Program-made: the position numbers and the translations under genes
Assembly (NCBI GenBank): GCA_014904985.1
Contig: MU129074.1
Coordinates: 3,331-67,330, forward strand
Source: Hydnum rufescens UP504
Taxonomy: Eukaryota; Basidiomycota; Agaricomycetes; Cantharellales; Hydnaceae
Reading direction: 5' to 3'
DNA length: 64,000 bases
Shown: one piece after another, positions 45,415 to 57,200 of the stretch
Layout of the letters: every line of letters starts with the position of its first letter
Numbering within the stretch: the stretch's first letter is position 1
Notes under the pieces: model-generated
Databases searched by the model: none
What the model saw: the letters and a program-made list of their open reading frames with translations, nothing else
What the model was told of the DNA's origin: nothing

Positions 45415-48400
45415 ATGTCCACTTCGCCAGAGTCTCGGGCCCCCCGACTTAGACCACCGCCGTTTACGCCCCGACCGCGTTCGCAGACCAGTTCTTACCC
45501 GGATTCTCTGCGCTATCCGTCCACACGTTCAACAACACCGTCATTAACAAGCTCCATTTCCTCTAAATCCACTCGTTCTACCACACCTTCTTTGCAACCG
45601 CCCGGAACCCCCAAGTATAAGGCAACTATTTCTGCAGAATCGCGTATTGGGACAAAAGGGCCGAAGAATCTTCACGTCCGCCATACCTCACGGCCGCCGT
45701 CTCCTCGCAAACGCGTGGATGCAACCCCATCACCCACCCCGTTTATCCACCCTGTAGATCCAGAGGCGGGTCTTCTCGATTGGAAAAGTTTGGAACCAGA
45801 TCTCTCTGCTGAGATTGATGAGCGAGACTTGGCGGGGATATCCAGTTCGACACCAGAAGATAAAGTCCTGGTGTCCGTTCGAGTGAAGCCTCCTTCCGGC
45901 GAAGGGAGGGACAATCAGGCATGGAATATGTGCGCCAAAATTTCTTGTATGCGGATAGTTGCCTTGCAGCAGCTCTGATGATGATATTTCAAGCTCTCCG
46001 GATGAGAATCTTATTACACTGGATCCTCGGCATGCGCGCTCTACTGGGAAGGCCACAGAACATCGTTTCGACGCGGTGTTAACTGGTAGTGATAATCGTC
46101 TAGTCTACCAACGGACAGCCCGCAGCCATGTCATTGCTGCGATGGTCAGTTGACAATCTTTCGTCCTAGATTCGGAAGCATTGTTAAGATATTTTCTGTG
46201 GGTCTGTAGGAAGGTTACAACAGCTTGGTATTTGCATATGGGCAAACTGCATCTGGAAAGACGTTCACGCTCATGGGGGACGAGAACGAGCCGGGTATAA
46301 TTCCTCGTGCCCTGAAGGATGTATTTGGCTACATCAGAAAGGTACTTGGATATTGTTGTGATTTGGTACGCTTTCACCATTTATGGGTCCCTCATTTAGA
46401 ATCCTACGCGAGAGTTCCTGCTTCGTGCGTCGTATTTGGAGATTTATAATGAGACTGTATACGATCTACTTTCTCCTTCGTCTTCTGGCTCCCTTGGTCC
46501 TACCATTACGGATGCCGGTGTCGTCAATCTTCGCGAAGAAGTTGTCACAAGTTTGAAGGGCATCAAGGATGTTCTAGAGAGGGGTGACAGTAGCCGGCGG
46601 ACTGCTTCCACAGATTGGAATGAACGGAGCTCTCGGAGCCATAGCGTTTTCCGACTGGTTTGATTCGTCCTTACTGCGTGTGCGACGGCCAAGACTGCGA
46701 CTAACGCCCTTCCCCCTCGAAGGTCATTGAATCCCGGGAAGTTGGAATAGACGGTCGTTCCGAGTCTCCTTCTCAGGGGGTACCTCAAACCCCTGGTGGA
46801 ACCCGGTTGCAAACTCGTGGAGGACGTTCGGTGCAGTCCTCGGTTCTCGTGAGTACCTATGAGTTTTACCACTGTTCGTTAATGTTCACATAACTGCTGT
46901 CGCAGAGTTTAATCGATTTGGCTGGGTCTGAGAAGGCCACAAGTGACAAGGAGCGAACTCGAGAGGGGAAGTATATCAATACAAGGTAAGCATAAATCCT
47001 CATTCGATCTGTATTTTTGTTGCTAACTGGATCCGGCTTCACTCTAGCTTACTTACACTGGGGACTGTCATTGGCACCCTCGCAGAAAATGCCGCGAAGG
47101 GAAAATCGTAAGCCCACGCGTTCCATTTAGCACTGTTACCCCGAAGGCTTAGCATTATTCGCGTGGCACTTAAGCGACCACGTACCGTATCGGAACTCAA
47201 AGCTCACACGGATGCTGCAGCCATCTCTGGCTGGTAACGCCAGGGTATCAGTTATTTGTACCCTTAATGGGTCCACGTCGGCTATCGGAGAAACAACATC
47301 AACACTCGGCTTTGCAACACGCATCAAGAAAGTCCAGGTTAGTAGATGGACCTTAATTCTTGTGTCGACGGGTTACCCATCGCTATCCTTCCAGTTGCAT
47401 GCCGTTAAGAAAGAAATAATTGATACCGATGCCCTCCTGGAGCGTTATCGGAAAGAAATTGAAGAACTCAAAGCACGTCTTGAGGAGAGAGAGCGCGATG
47501 CTCCGGCCCGCAACAGGAGATTGAGCGCAAGACAGGTAGGCTTCTATTGATGCAATGGATGGTGGCCCTAAACGAGACTGATTCCCTTATCCTCAGCAAA
47601 TTGACGAGAGCCGGGCACTCAATGATATGAGTGGTAGGATCAAACAGCTTACGAAGCTTATCTTGACCAGTGAGACTGTGAATGAGTCCAAAGGCGATCA
47701 GGTATGCTGTGCACAAATTCAATAATTTTGGCAGTGTACATTGTTGATTCTGGCTTCTCCGGCAGTCACGTCCTTCCAGTCCGAGCAAGCTTGACTTCTC
47801 GCAATCACCTTATGAGGTAAGCTTAAATTAAGCCCTATGGCAGGTTTTGGTCTCAGAGAGTCCCCCAGCTCCAAAAGGAACTTCTACTTTCCAAAGAAGA
47901 GATCGAACGACAGGCAACCCTTATCCTGTCGCTGGAGGCTAGCCTTGAGCAACGTGCGGTCGTCCCTCTTGACGCACCCGAATTCGAAAAAGACGCGAAG
48001 ATCATCGAACTGTGGGTTATTCCTTTATATTATGATGTGTGGAGGAAGAACGTCTGGCCTGACGAGGACAATAGGCAGAAGCAGGTCAAAGAATACGAGT
48101 TCGTCACAAAACGGTACGAAGAGAACTTGGGCGAACCTCTTCGTGCTGTCAAAGAGGACGTGGAAAAAGAATGGGCGGGCAAACTGGAGGCTCTTGAAGA
48201 GAAGCTACGGGCGAGTGACTCGTATGTTCTGGAATGTGAACGCGGGTTGGAAAAAGAACGACAAGTATGCTTTTTACGTTTTGATCTCAAGGGCAAGAAT
48301 ATTGACGTCAACTTCTTTTCAGATCCGATTGAAACTTGAAGAAGAGAAGCGGGCATTAGTTGCATTCGTTTCTGACTTGGACTCTGCACTTCCCTCTCTC

Positions 48401-48706
48401 CGTGGACTCGTGCCTCCATTGACCATGGGCACCTCCCACTCGTATACTGGCACAATGGCTTCCTCTCCATTCCGACCGACTCTTTCTGCCCTCACAGAAT
48501 CCAACCCGAATTCTCCCACGCCCTCCCCAGTGAAAACAAAGTCTCCAAGAAAAAAATCGTCTGTATCAATTCCCCATGGGAACCCCACGATGAATGATTC
48601 CACACGAGCGGCGACGCTCTTTGACCAAACGCCAGAAGATGATTTAATAGATGGCGATGCTAGTTTCACCGTCCACGACAAGGAAAACCACGCGATTACG
48701 ATTTAA
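45415..48706 (+). CDS. Kinesin motor protein (possibly Kip2/CENP-E type)
   Basis: A microtubule motor. The start at 45415 gives [17 protein letters not shown]; the first 145 or so residues are Ser/Thr/Pro/Arg-rich. The motor domain starts near [11 protein letters not shown] and contains the P-loop [31 protein letters not shown], switch [15 protein letters not shown], switch [16 protein letters not shown], and [20 protein letters not shown] with [14 protein letters not shown], across at least six introns. After the neck come coiled-coil stretches ([40 protein letters not shown]) and a Ser/Pro-rich tail with [11 protein letters not shown] and DKENHAITI. An N-terminal motor behind a long disordered extension, with a coiled coil after it, fits the kinesin-7 (Kip2/CENP-E) group. 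The subfamily call is tentative. Confidence 0.9.
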
Positions 48707-49246
48707 TATTGTTTTGCGACCCTGCTGGTCACCATTTATTAGGCTTTTTTTGCCTTGCTCTTCATCTACGCAACATATATATTTCTGATGGATTTGCATA
48801 TCTTCGATGGCCCGTGATGCTTAGCAGGCCTCGCATTGTAGTTTGTACCAGAATCGAAGGATGACACGTTCTCCTAGCCTGCAGTGTGCTACCCAAGCAT
48901 CTAGCGACCAATTAGGGCCCCAGAATCCGTCCTGTATCCCAAACTTTTTCGCTAGAATATTTTGAGCGGGCCGAGCGAGGTTGTGAAGGTATCTGCCGTG
49001 GCCACGTGTTCTGAATTGAGGACGCGACTAAGTGAGTACTAGGTTTTCAAACCTCATCCTACTTCTCCAAACTCGGTGGATCTGGACAAACTAGACGGGC
49101 TTCACGCTCCCTCGCAAGTTCCCCTATGTGGAGAAATAATTGAATTAATTGAATTGGCGGCACTTCCCGCCCGAGTTCTAGAGCGCTGTGCACCATTCTT
49201 CAAACACATTCTTTCACCTGGACTTGATCACCTCCACATCATTCGT
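48707..49246. other. Intergenic region before the OPT gene
   Basis: 540 bp, no gene. The open frame of the OPT first exon extends upstream of the chosen ATG to about 49076 without an in-frame ATG, so a spliced upstream start is possible. Confidence 0.4.
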
Positions 49247-52200
49247 ATGACTATCGAGAGCTTTAGACCGGATGACGAACACATAGAAATGGCAAGCAAC
49301 TCCTGGGGAACACAAGCTGATGAGGAAGATGAAAACAATATTTACACATATGAAGAAGACCAAGAGGATGCGCGGACTATTCTCTTGCGAGAAGCCGGCA
49401 CCAAGAGACCACGGCTCAAAGTTCTGGAGGATGATCCATTAGACGACTCTCCGGCCTCCATGGTGCATCGGGTGGGAATTTGTGCCTCTATAGCTCGACG
49501 GTGAAAACGCGAACTAAGTGTCCATTAGAGTGTTCCTGAAACCGATGATCCAACACTTCCGACGCTCACATTTCGCGTCGTCCTCCTGGGAAGTCTGATG
49601 TGCGTGCTGAATTCCGCGATCTCTCAACTCTTTTACTTCAAGTCCAATGCTCCAAGGTTCGAAAGTCCATATTGTTACATAGCACGTTCCTTATTTTTTG
49701 GAACCAGTTTTTCTGCGTATTTTGTTATACTTGTCACCCATCCTGCGGGGAAATGGCTCGCGAAAATTCTTCCAGACCGCATAATAAACGTGCATAAATG
49801 GACATTCTCTCTCAACCCTGGTGCATGGTCAATCAAGGAGCATTTACTTGGTTTTTAGCCATATCCTCGCTCCTCTCAAATCCCCCTACTCATTTTTTTT
49901 CTTGCCTTGCAGTTGTCGTATTTGCTGTAAATAACGCCGTCCATCATTGCCTCGCATTTTTCATTTATATTTCCTTTTCGTTCAGCAATCAGGAGGTTCT
50001 GCATATGCCGCGGACATCAGTAAGTATCATCTTTGGTTTATGAACATTCTTTCGCATTTAAGGTTTCCTCGTCTCAGTCACCATCCAGCGACTATATTAC
50101 AAGCAAAACATAGGAGTCCTATCAGGAATCACACTTCTCCTTACGACCCAACTTAGTTCAGTCCCCTCTTGCGGTTACCATCGGGTGATGATACTGACTA
50201 GCAGGTTGGTGCAGTCGGCTTTGGACTTAGTGGTTTCCTTCAGCCTATCCTTGTTCGGCCTCTATCGATGGTTTTCCCTCGTAATCTTGTCTATGTTACC
50301 CTCTTTTCTTCACTGAATCTCAAAGGGAAGGAGACACGCGATAGATTGAAAATCTTCAAAATTGCTTTCGTTGCTTGTTTTATCTATCAGGTATCCAATG
50401 TTACCTCCGTTCATGTGATCCTGACCGCAGCTTGAATCCACCAAAGACATTCCCTACAGTCCTGTTCCCGACTCTTAACTCGCTGGCTCTTCTATGTGCG
50501 CCCGTGCCTATTTTTAGAGTTTTTTGAATCTTTCTCATATCGTATCGTAAGGCCTCATCAATAATGACAATTTTGTGCTTCGCACTCTCGGCTCCGGTTT
50601 TCAGGGTTTCGGTATACTAAATTTCTCGTTCGATTGGAATAGCATAGGGTCTGTGGTATGTTATATCTATTTTTTTTCCCGCCAGTCATCTTTCAGGATC
50701 CATTTGACTCCCCCACCTTGGATCGTTATTGTTCGTTCATGTAGGGCCCCTTCTTCACACCTTGGTGGGCCCAGCTCAACTTCTTTGCGGGACTGATCGG
50801 GATGATGTTTGTTATCACTCCAATCGCCTATTTCTCCAACATATGGAATGCAAAGAGCTTCCCGAGTCCGATTTCAACAGGGCTGTTCAAGTAAGTTTGT
50901 CCCACTATGAGGAGGAAATCGGTTGACGCCAAGAATACGCTCAATGTCATCGTGTAGTTCGTCATATCAACGGTATTGTCTTTTGATTTATTACGTGGAC
51001 TGTAATATGTTTGAGCTCGTCCGTACCCCTATAGCTTTGATGTGCTGTCCATCTTGAACGATGATTTTACCCTCAATGAAGAGGCTTGGCAACTCGCTCA
51101 ACCCCTTCTCCTTACTGTGCGTACCCACGTTTCTAGTTGGCTCCGAATATCTATACTCTATTACTATTAGCCTTCCTTTGCATATGCGTATGCATTGGGT
51201 TTTGCTGCACTGACGAGTGCCGTTGTCCACGTCCTCCTATGGCATTTTGAAGACATTAAAAATGCCATTTCCACCGCATCTAAAGGTGATTATGATGACA
51301 ATATACATAACCAGTAGGTCTCCATGTTGTCTTTCACTATCGCGGTCCCACTTATGTGCGCAGACTTATGCGCGTCTATCCCACGGTGCCAGCTTGGTGG
51401 TATTTCTCCCTCTTCGGTGTCACCCTATTAGCCGCAGTCATCTTGATAGAAACTGCCCCGCTTCAACTCCCAGCCTGGGCGCTTTTACTGGCCATATTCG
51501 TTGCCATGGCATTTCTAGTACCAGTAGGCATCATCCGTGCGGTCAGCGAAACGCAAATTGGTGCGGAAATTTGCTGCCTCCTCTCCACTTCCTTATGTTG
51601 AGGTACCCTGTATTGTGGGTCTCAGGGCTGAATATAATCACGGAACTTGTCGCCGGGTTCTTAATTCCTGGAAAGCCCATTGCTAATGTTGTACGTCGCC
51701 TGAATATTCCGAGCAATGTTTCACTTTGAACCCTTCGTTGTTTCCCCTCTAGGTCTTCAAATGCTATGGATGTAGGCATTCCTTTCGCCCAGTTGCTATT
51801 CCCTGGATATTGATATTTCCTTGCCAGATATGGCGATGTCACAAGCCTTAGATCTCACTGCCGACCTTAAGTATGATCGCAACCCTACATAGTTTATGTT
51901 CTGATTAATCTGAGAGACACTCACAGATTGAGTGTTTATATGAAAGTTCCTCCGAGACACGTTGAGTCATTCGATCCCTCCATGTCTTTCCCCATATTTA
52001 TCTACTCCATAGATGTTTATTACTCAGTGCGCTTCCATTTTGTGAAATCCTTATATACAACTAACATGGATAATGGCAGGATATCAGGAGCGGCTTTGGT
52101 ATGCTCCTTGGACACCCTATTAACCCGTACAAGTATAACGAGCTTTTCTGACTGGCTAGGGCTGTGTTGTGAACTACTTCACCCTTAATTCGGGTATGCC

Positions 52201-53124
52201 TTTTCACTGACTTGACGTCCCAAGCTTTCTAACCAGCGTTTTTAGTGATATCGGCTAAGCAGGATTTTTTGGACGGAACTGTAGAGGACCCGTAGGTGCC
52301 GTAATATCCGTCAGGTGGATTCTGCCCTCACTGCTATCCACTTTTGACCCGAAGGACCGGCCAGTGGACGGGTCGCTCACCGTCCACCTTTTATTCGGCC
52401 TCCGTCATATGGGGTCTTGTTGGACCGTAAGTATCTGTGGCTTCACGTCATCGTAATATTGACAGCATAGCTATCATCATATGACAGTGCCCGATTTTTT
52501 GTAGGGAAGTACAGTATTCTGTACTTAGGTTTTTTGGCTGGTGCCGTCCTCCCAGTTATTCCTTGGCTTTTGCACAAGCGCTGCCCGAAACTTGGGCTTG
52601 ATAAGGTGCGTCAATCAGATCGTGAATTACGGTCTACTTGCGATGACCTTGATATGCCTAGATTTCAATCCCAATCATAGTGTATGCCGCCGCGCTACCT
52701 CCGGTAAAGTGCCATCCGTATACATCTTGAAACCCTCCGCCTCTGATATTCCCATCAGCTAATTCCCACTAATATTATCATCACGGGCTTTGCAACTGCC
52801 TATTTTTCCCAAGTATATCTTAGGCGACATCAGTGTGTTCTCTCTCACATTCGTTCGACTCGTAGTCATAACTCATTCTTTCGTGCATCCGACTTCTAGT
52901 GGCGCCTTCTTCGAAAAGTATAATTATGTTCTCAGCGCTGCTCTGGATGCTGGGTAGGTGCCTCTCATTAGTGGCATTTATTTTCCTTCTCACCATCGAA
53001 CAGGACGAGTGTCAATGCTCTAGTGATATATATTGCTCTGACTATTGTGCTGGGTGGATGGGAGGCACCGCACTGGTGGTTGAACTCTGCGCAGGATGTA
53101 GAACATTGCAAGCCAGGGTCATAA
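49247..53124 (+). CDS. Oligopeptide transporter (OPT family)
   Basis: OPT proteins import small peptides or metal chelates with protons across the plasma membrane. The ATG at 49247 gives an acidic cytosolic N-terminus (MTIESFRPDDEHIEMASNSW...YTYEEDQED). Next come VPETDDPTLPTLTFRVVLLG, NSAISQLFYFKSN, and the hallmark NPGAWSIKEHLL. Later exons give GSAYAADI, VGFGLSGFLQPILVRPLSMV, PTLNSLALL, FGILNFSFDWNSIGSV, PWWAQLNFFAGLIGMMFVIT, DDFTLNEEAWQLAQPLLL, VHVLLWHFEDIKNAI, MRVYPTVPAWWYFSLFGVTL, NIITELVAGFLIPGKPIANV and KVPPRHVF. The end is GTSVNALVIYIALTIVLGGW, EAPHWWLN and a stop at 53124. More than 15 very short introns split it. One frame change near 49529-49533 is not explained by an intron and may be an indel. 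Confidence 0.9.
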
Positions 53125-53245
53125 TATAGTAATGTGCTTAGATTAGTCGAGGATGGTAGCTTCCTCGAATATTTCTTCAGACGAGTGTGATATTATTTGA
53201 GTACTCTCCGGATATCCTCATTACGTTGAACGGTTGGATGGGCCA

Positions 53246-54193
53246 TCAGTCATGTTTGCCCTCCATATGGGCATTGGTATCCAATGACTCCCACTTTCTC
53301 CTCCACGAGTTATAAGCGGACTCGAATCCTCCATCGGTGTATATCGTCCATCCATCTCGTAGTCGCCAATAACGAGCGGGTGTCGAGTCGAGCAGTGCAC
53401 GCCGCATACTTTCCGCGCGAGAAAAGCGTCGAAGAGGCTCTGTGAGCAGATAGTGCAAGATTGCAAACAGGGCACCGACAAAGAATCCGGCGACGACCTG
53501 TTCTACACTGTGGTACATTAGAAGGACTCTACAATTACATGAACATAAGACTATCAGATTTACGTCGGCTAGGTACTGAAGATTTTAACGTACCTCGAAT
53601 AACAGACAGCCACCGCCCAGGCCCAGAGAAATAAAAACAAGGCAAAACGTTGGATACGGTCGACTATGACAAGCTTAGACCCGTAGGATGTGAACGAGTG
53701 CCGAAGATTCAGGTGCAGGAACATAAACGTTGCGAAATAGCCCATGGTTTGAGAATGCAGTGACGGAAAACCATAGCCATCTCCCAGGGCTTCAGAAAGG
53801 CCGCACATGAGAGACAGGTGATCCTACACCCGAATGAGACGGGAACCTACGGCGTGGTCGCTCTTGCTTGACTGCATGTTTCAGGACAAAGTTGATAACA
53901 TGATTAACCAGTTGGCCGCAAAACATGTTTATTAACGTCAGCTCCCGTGTCGTAATGATCATCCCTACGTATGCAGGCTAGAAAATTGCTTAGCCGTTGG
54001 GGTATCTGACGCTAATACCCAAGTACACAAACCATTATAAGAACAGGGGAAAGCGTGACGAACGCTGCAGCTTTCGCTAAGAGAGATCCTCGAGTATCTA
54101 TGTAAAAGTTTTTTAAAAAGTGGAAATAAGGACGGCGGTATTGCACCTACATAAGACATTTGTGAGGTCCAATGCTATCAAGTCAGAGTCCAT
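53246..54193 (-). CDS. CAX4: Dolichyldiphosphatase (PAP2 superfamily)
   Basis: Removes a phosphate from dolichyl diphosphate in the ER lumen, recycling the lipid carrier of N-glycosylation. The start at 54193 gives MDSDLIALDLTNVLY. An intron with donor GTAGGT leads to LLAKAAAFVTLSPVLIM, then PAYVGMIITTRELTLINMFC and NHVINFVLKHAVKQERPR, which is phosphatase motif 1 (K-x6-RP). After another intron come GDGYGFPSLHSQTMGYFATF (motif 2, PSxH), a membrane segment FALFLFLWAWAVAVCYSR, and, across an intron, LLMYHSVEQVVAGFFVGALF (motif 3, SR...H). The residue four after this His is Gln rather than Asp, as in other dolichyldiphosphatases. The stop at 53246 lies 121 bp from the convergent OPT stop. Confidence 0.88.
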
Positions 54194-54250
54194 GAAATTT
54201 TCGCATAAACAAGTGGGTGCGCACGCCCTGGAAGCTGCCGAGTTCAAACC
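54194..54250. promoter_or_regulatory. 57-bp divergent gap between CAX4 and MON2
   Basis: The likely ATGs (54193 minus, 54251 plus) are only 57 bp apart, and both first exons are supported by good splice reconstructions. No TATA box is visible. Promoter elements must overlap 5' ends of the genes. Confidence 0.5.
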
Positions 54251-57200
54251 ATGTCTGTCCTTGCCTTTCTGGTGACAGAACTCCAGGCACGGTGTCTTCC
54301 CCTGTAATATATCAAAATCCTCACGCTCCCCTGCGCAGACCCTTTCCAGTGAAACGCGGCGCAAGTATCCAGAAATTAGAGATGTTTGTGGTTCCCCTCC
54401 ACGTCTATCCTCGTAAACAATTCCAATATGTCTGTCCTTCTAGGCTGCGGAGAAATCTCTTTCCATACTGCGGGCGGCGCCAGAACAGGCTACTGCAGGT
54501 TTAGCCAATGGTTTGTTTATCTGCCTTATTGTCCTTGGCCAAAAGCCTGAAAATTGGTGCAGATGGTCCGCAAGCAGAAGAATTGCTTCGTCCTGTCTTC
54601 ATGGGGTGTGCTACTCGAAACCCAAAAGTGGTAACAATTGCACTCAGTTCCCTTCAGCGACTCGTCGCGATGAAAGCTGTGCCCATGTCGACCGTGCCTC
54701 ATGTGGTTGCGACACTAGCTGACTGCATATCTCAAGGAGTGGACGTGCAATTACGAATCCTACAGACACTTTTGTCCCTTCTCACCAACTTCACTGGGGT
54801 TCATGGGCCACTTTTAGGCGATGTACGGAAATCAATACACCTTTTGGTGCGGGATCGGTTGAATTCAGTTTCATGTAGGCGCTGCTTCTCTGCTTCAAGC
54901 TACAAGATTCGCGGATAGGTGCGGTATCGAGCACTGCAATGGCCACTCTCCGTCAGCTTGTCATGTTCGTATTCGACAAAGTTGTCGAGGCCGATCGAGT
55001 GGCCCTTCGCGATCATCCAATTGAACATGATTCCGAAGAAACAACCCTTCCCGATGGATCTGTAGTGGACTTGCACCCATCGGCTCGAGATGCCTACTCG
55101 GTGTTTGAGGACCTTTGTTTGCTTGCCAACGCGGAACGACCACAGTTTCTCAAGTTGGAAGCGCTACCAAAAACCTTCTCTTTGGAGCTGATCGAAAGTG
55201 TATTGACTAATTATCATGCGTTATTCCGTGAGGTAAAACCCCCCAATACCCATCCTTTAACAGACAGTGACCTATTGTGATATTCCTAGCGGCGGGAGCT
55301 GCTTTTATTATGCCGACATCACCTTTCTCCCATGCTTCTAAAATCTCTATCTGACAAACATTTATTTCCGCTGACTTTGAGAGCAACACGTGTGGTTTTC
55401 CTCCTATTGAAACAATTTCTTCGAGAGCTGGAGACCGAATCCGAGGTCTTCTTGACACTCTTGACCAAGATCATATCTGGAGAAATCGATGGCAATGAGA
55501 CACCTCGACCTCATTGGATGAGGGTATTAGCTATGGAAATCACTCGTGGGTACGTGGCCTGGACTGCTATTGTGCAGCCATGTCTCAATTCCCTGTCTCT
55601 GCACAGATTATGCAGCGATGCAGATCTCGTTCGAGAGATTTGGGACCGATTTGACGCTAAGAAAAATGGTTCTCATGTCTTTTCATCTTTGATCACTGCC
55701 CTCAAACGTCTTGCTACTGAGAAGCCTGCTCTTTTGGGGGTTGAATCACAGATGTTTGGCCTCGGTATTCCCTCACAATCGTCTCTGGATCTGAGTGCCA
55801 CAGGTTACGGGCTCGACGTGGGCATGGTGGCAGGGATGGTGGCGAGTGCAGCCAGTATGGTTGCCTCAATCGGTTCTGAAACAGGCCTAAGTGTGCCTGG
55901 CTCTTCGATGAAACTGCAGTGGTAAGTTGAAACTATGTGGCCATCGCCGTTTCCTCAGCTTATAGACTCGTCCAGTATTGATCAGCTCGACAAAGCTGAT
56001 TCTCCAGCCATCCCCGAAACGTACATATTTCTTCTAGCGCTTCAAAGTTTGGTTTCGTTATCAGAAGGCTTTGCGTCCATCTCCATCCCTCTTTACACTA
56101 CCATAGTCGTTCAGCGACCTCGTGCTGCCGGGGATGCCGTCATCCGTGCTCCACCAGCCTTAGACATTACCTCATTGCCATCTGAAGAATCCAGCACCAA
56201 ACAACTGGTGTCCATTCATGGGATGATGGAGTGTGCCTGGCCTGCGATGCTCGCTGCATTATCTTTTTTCATCGCAACTAGTCTCTCCAACGATCTATTT
56301 GTCGATGTGGTGACTAGCATACAGAGTATGGCCAATGTAGCCGGGGTCGTTGGACTGTCCACTCCCCGTGACGCGTTCCTTACTTCCCTCTCCAAGTTCG
56401 CTATCCCATCTGGTGTCGTGTCGAGCTTAAACTCATGGGTCGATACGCCTCGCCCAGGAGGGGTTTTGTCTGTTGAAAATCTGGGATTATCGGCCCTCGC
56501 CGGGAGCCCGCAGCAAGCACCGACATTATCCGACCGAAATATTGTCTGTCTTAAAGTCCTCGTATCTAGTGCACTGTTCCTTGCCGGGAGCCTCGGGCCA
56601 AGTTGGTTCGATGTTCTGGAGACGCTTCAAAATGCAGAGTACGTGCTGTTCACCAAAGGCCCGGCGAGAAAGGGCTCGACTGGCCCGAATAATTTGGGAC
56701 CAGGGTCGAAGGCGCGGACCCCTTCGGGTTCACTCACCCCTAGCTCAACATCTCCAGCCTTAGGAAGTCGCCCTCCATTAATGGCAGATCTCGATCTCGA
56801 AAGTGTCCAGGCTATCATGTCGCGCATTTTTGATGCTTCAAAGAATTTGGAAGACGAGGCCTTTGGATCATTCATCTCTGCTCTGTGCAAACTGAGCGCG
56901 GAGATGGTTGGGATGCAGTCGATAGATCGTGGAATTATTGTCGAAGAATCGGGAGAGGATGCCGTATCCCCCTTACCCCCCACACCGGCAACGCCTCGCG
57001 TTGGCTATGCTCATCGACGGAGGGCCAGTGGGATACAATTGTCTAGATCTGTCGTCAGTCCATTCTCTGCACTATTTTTCTGCATGATGCGTCTAACTTG
57101 GGAATACCCAGCGTGGTGGAGACTATGGCATCACAAAACTTGGCTGGATATCACAGCTCAATATCCATCGTTTAATTTATCGCGATCCCAGCCTTGCGTG

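Noticed and set aside
9660..54193. A biosynthetic or resistance gene cluster
   Set aside because: No backbone synthase, tailoring enzymes or co-oriented run was found. The genes are unrelated housekeeping functions.
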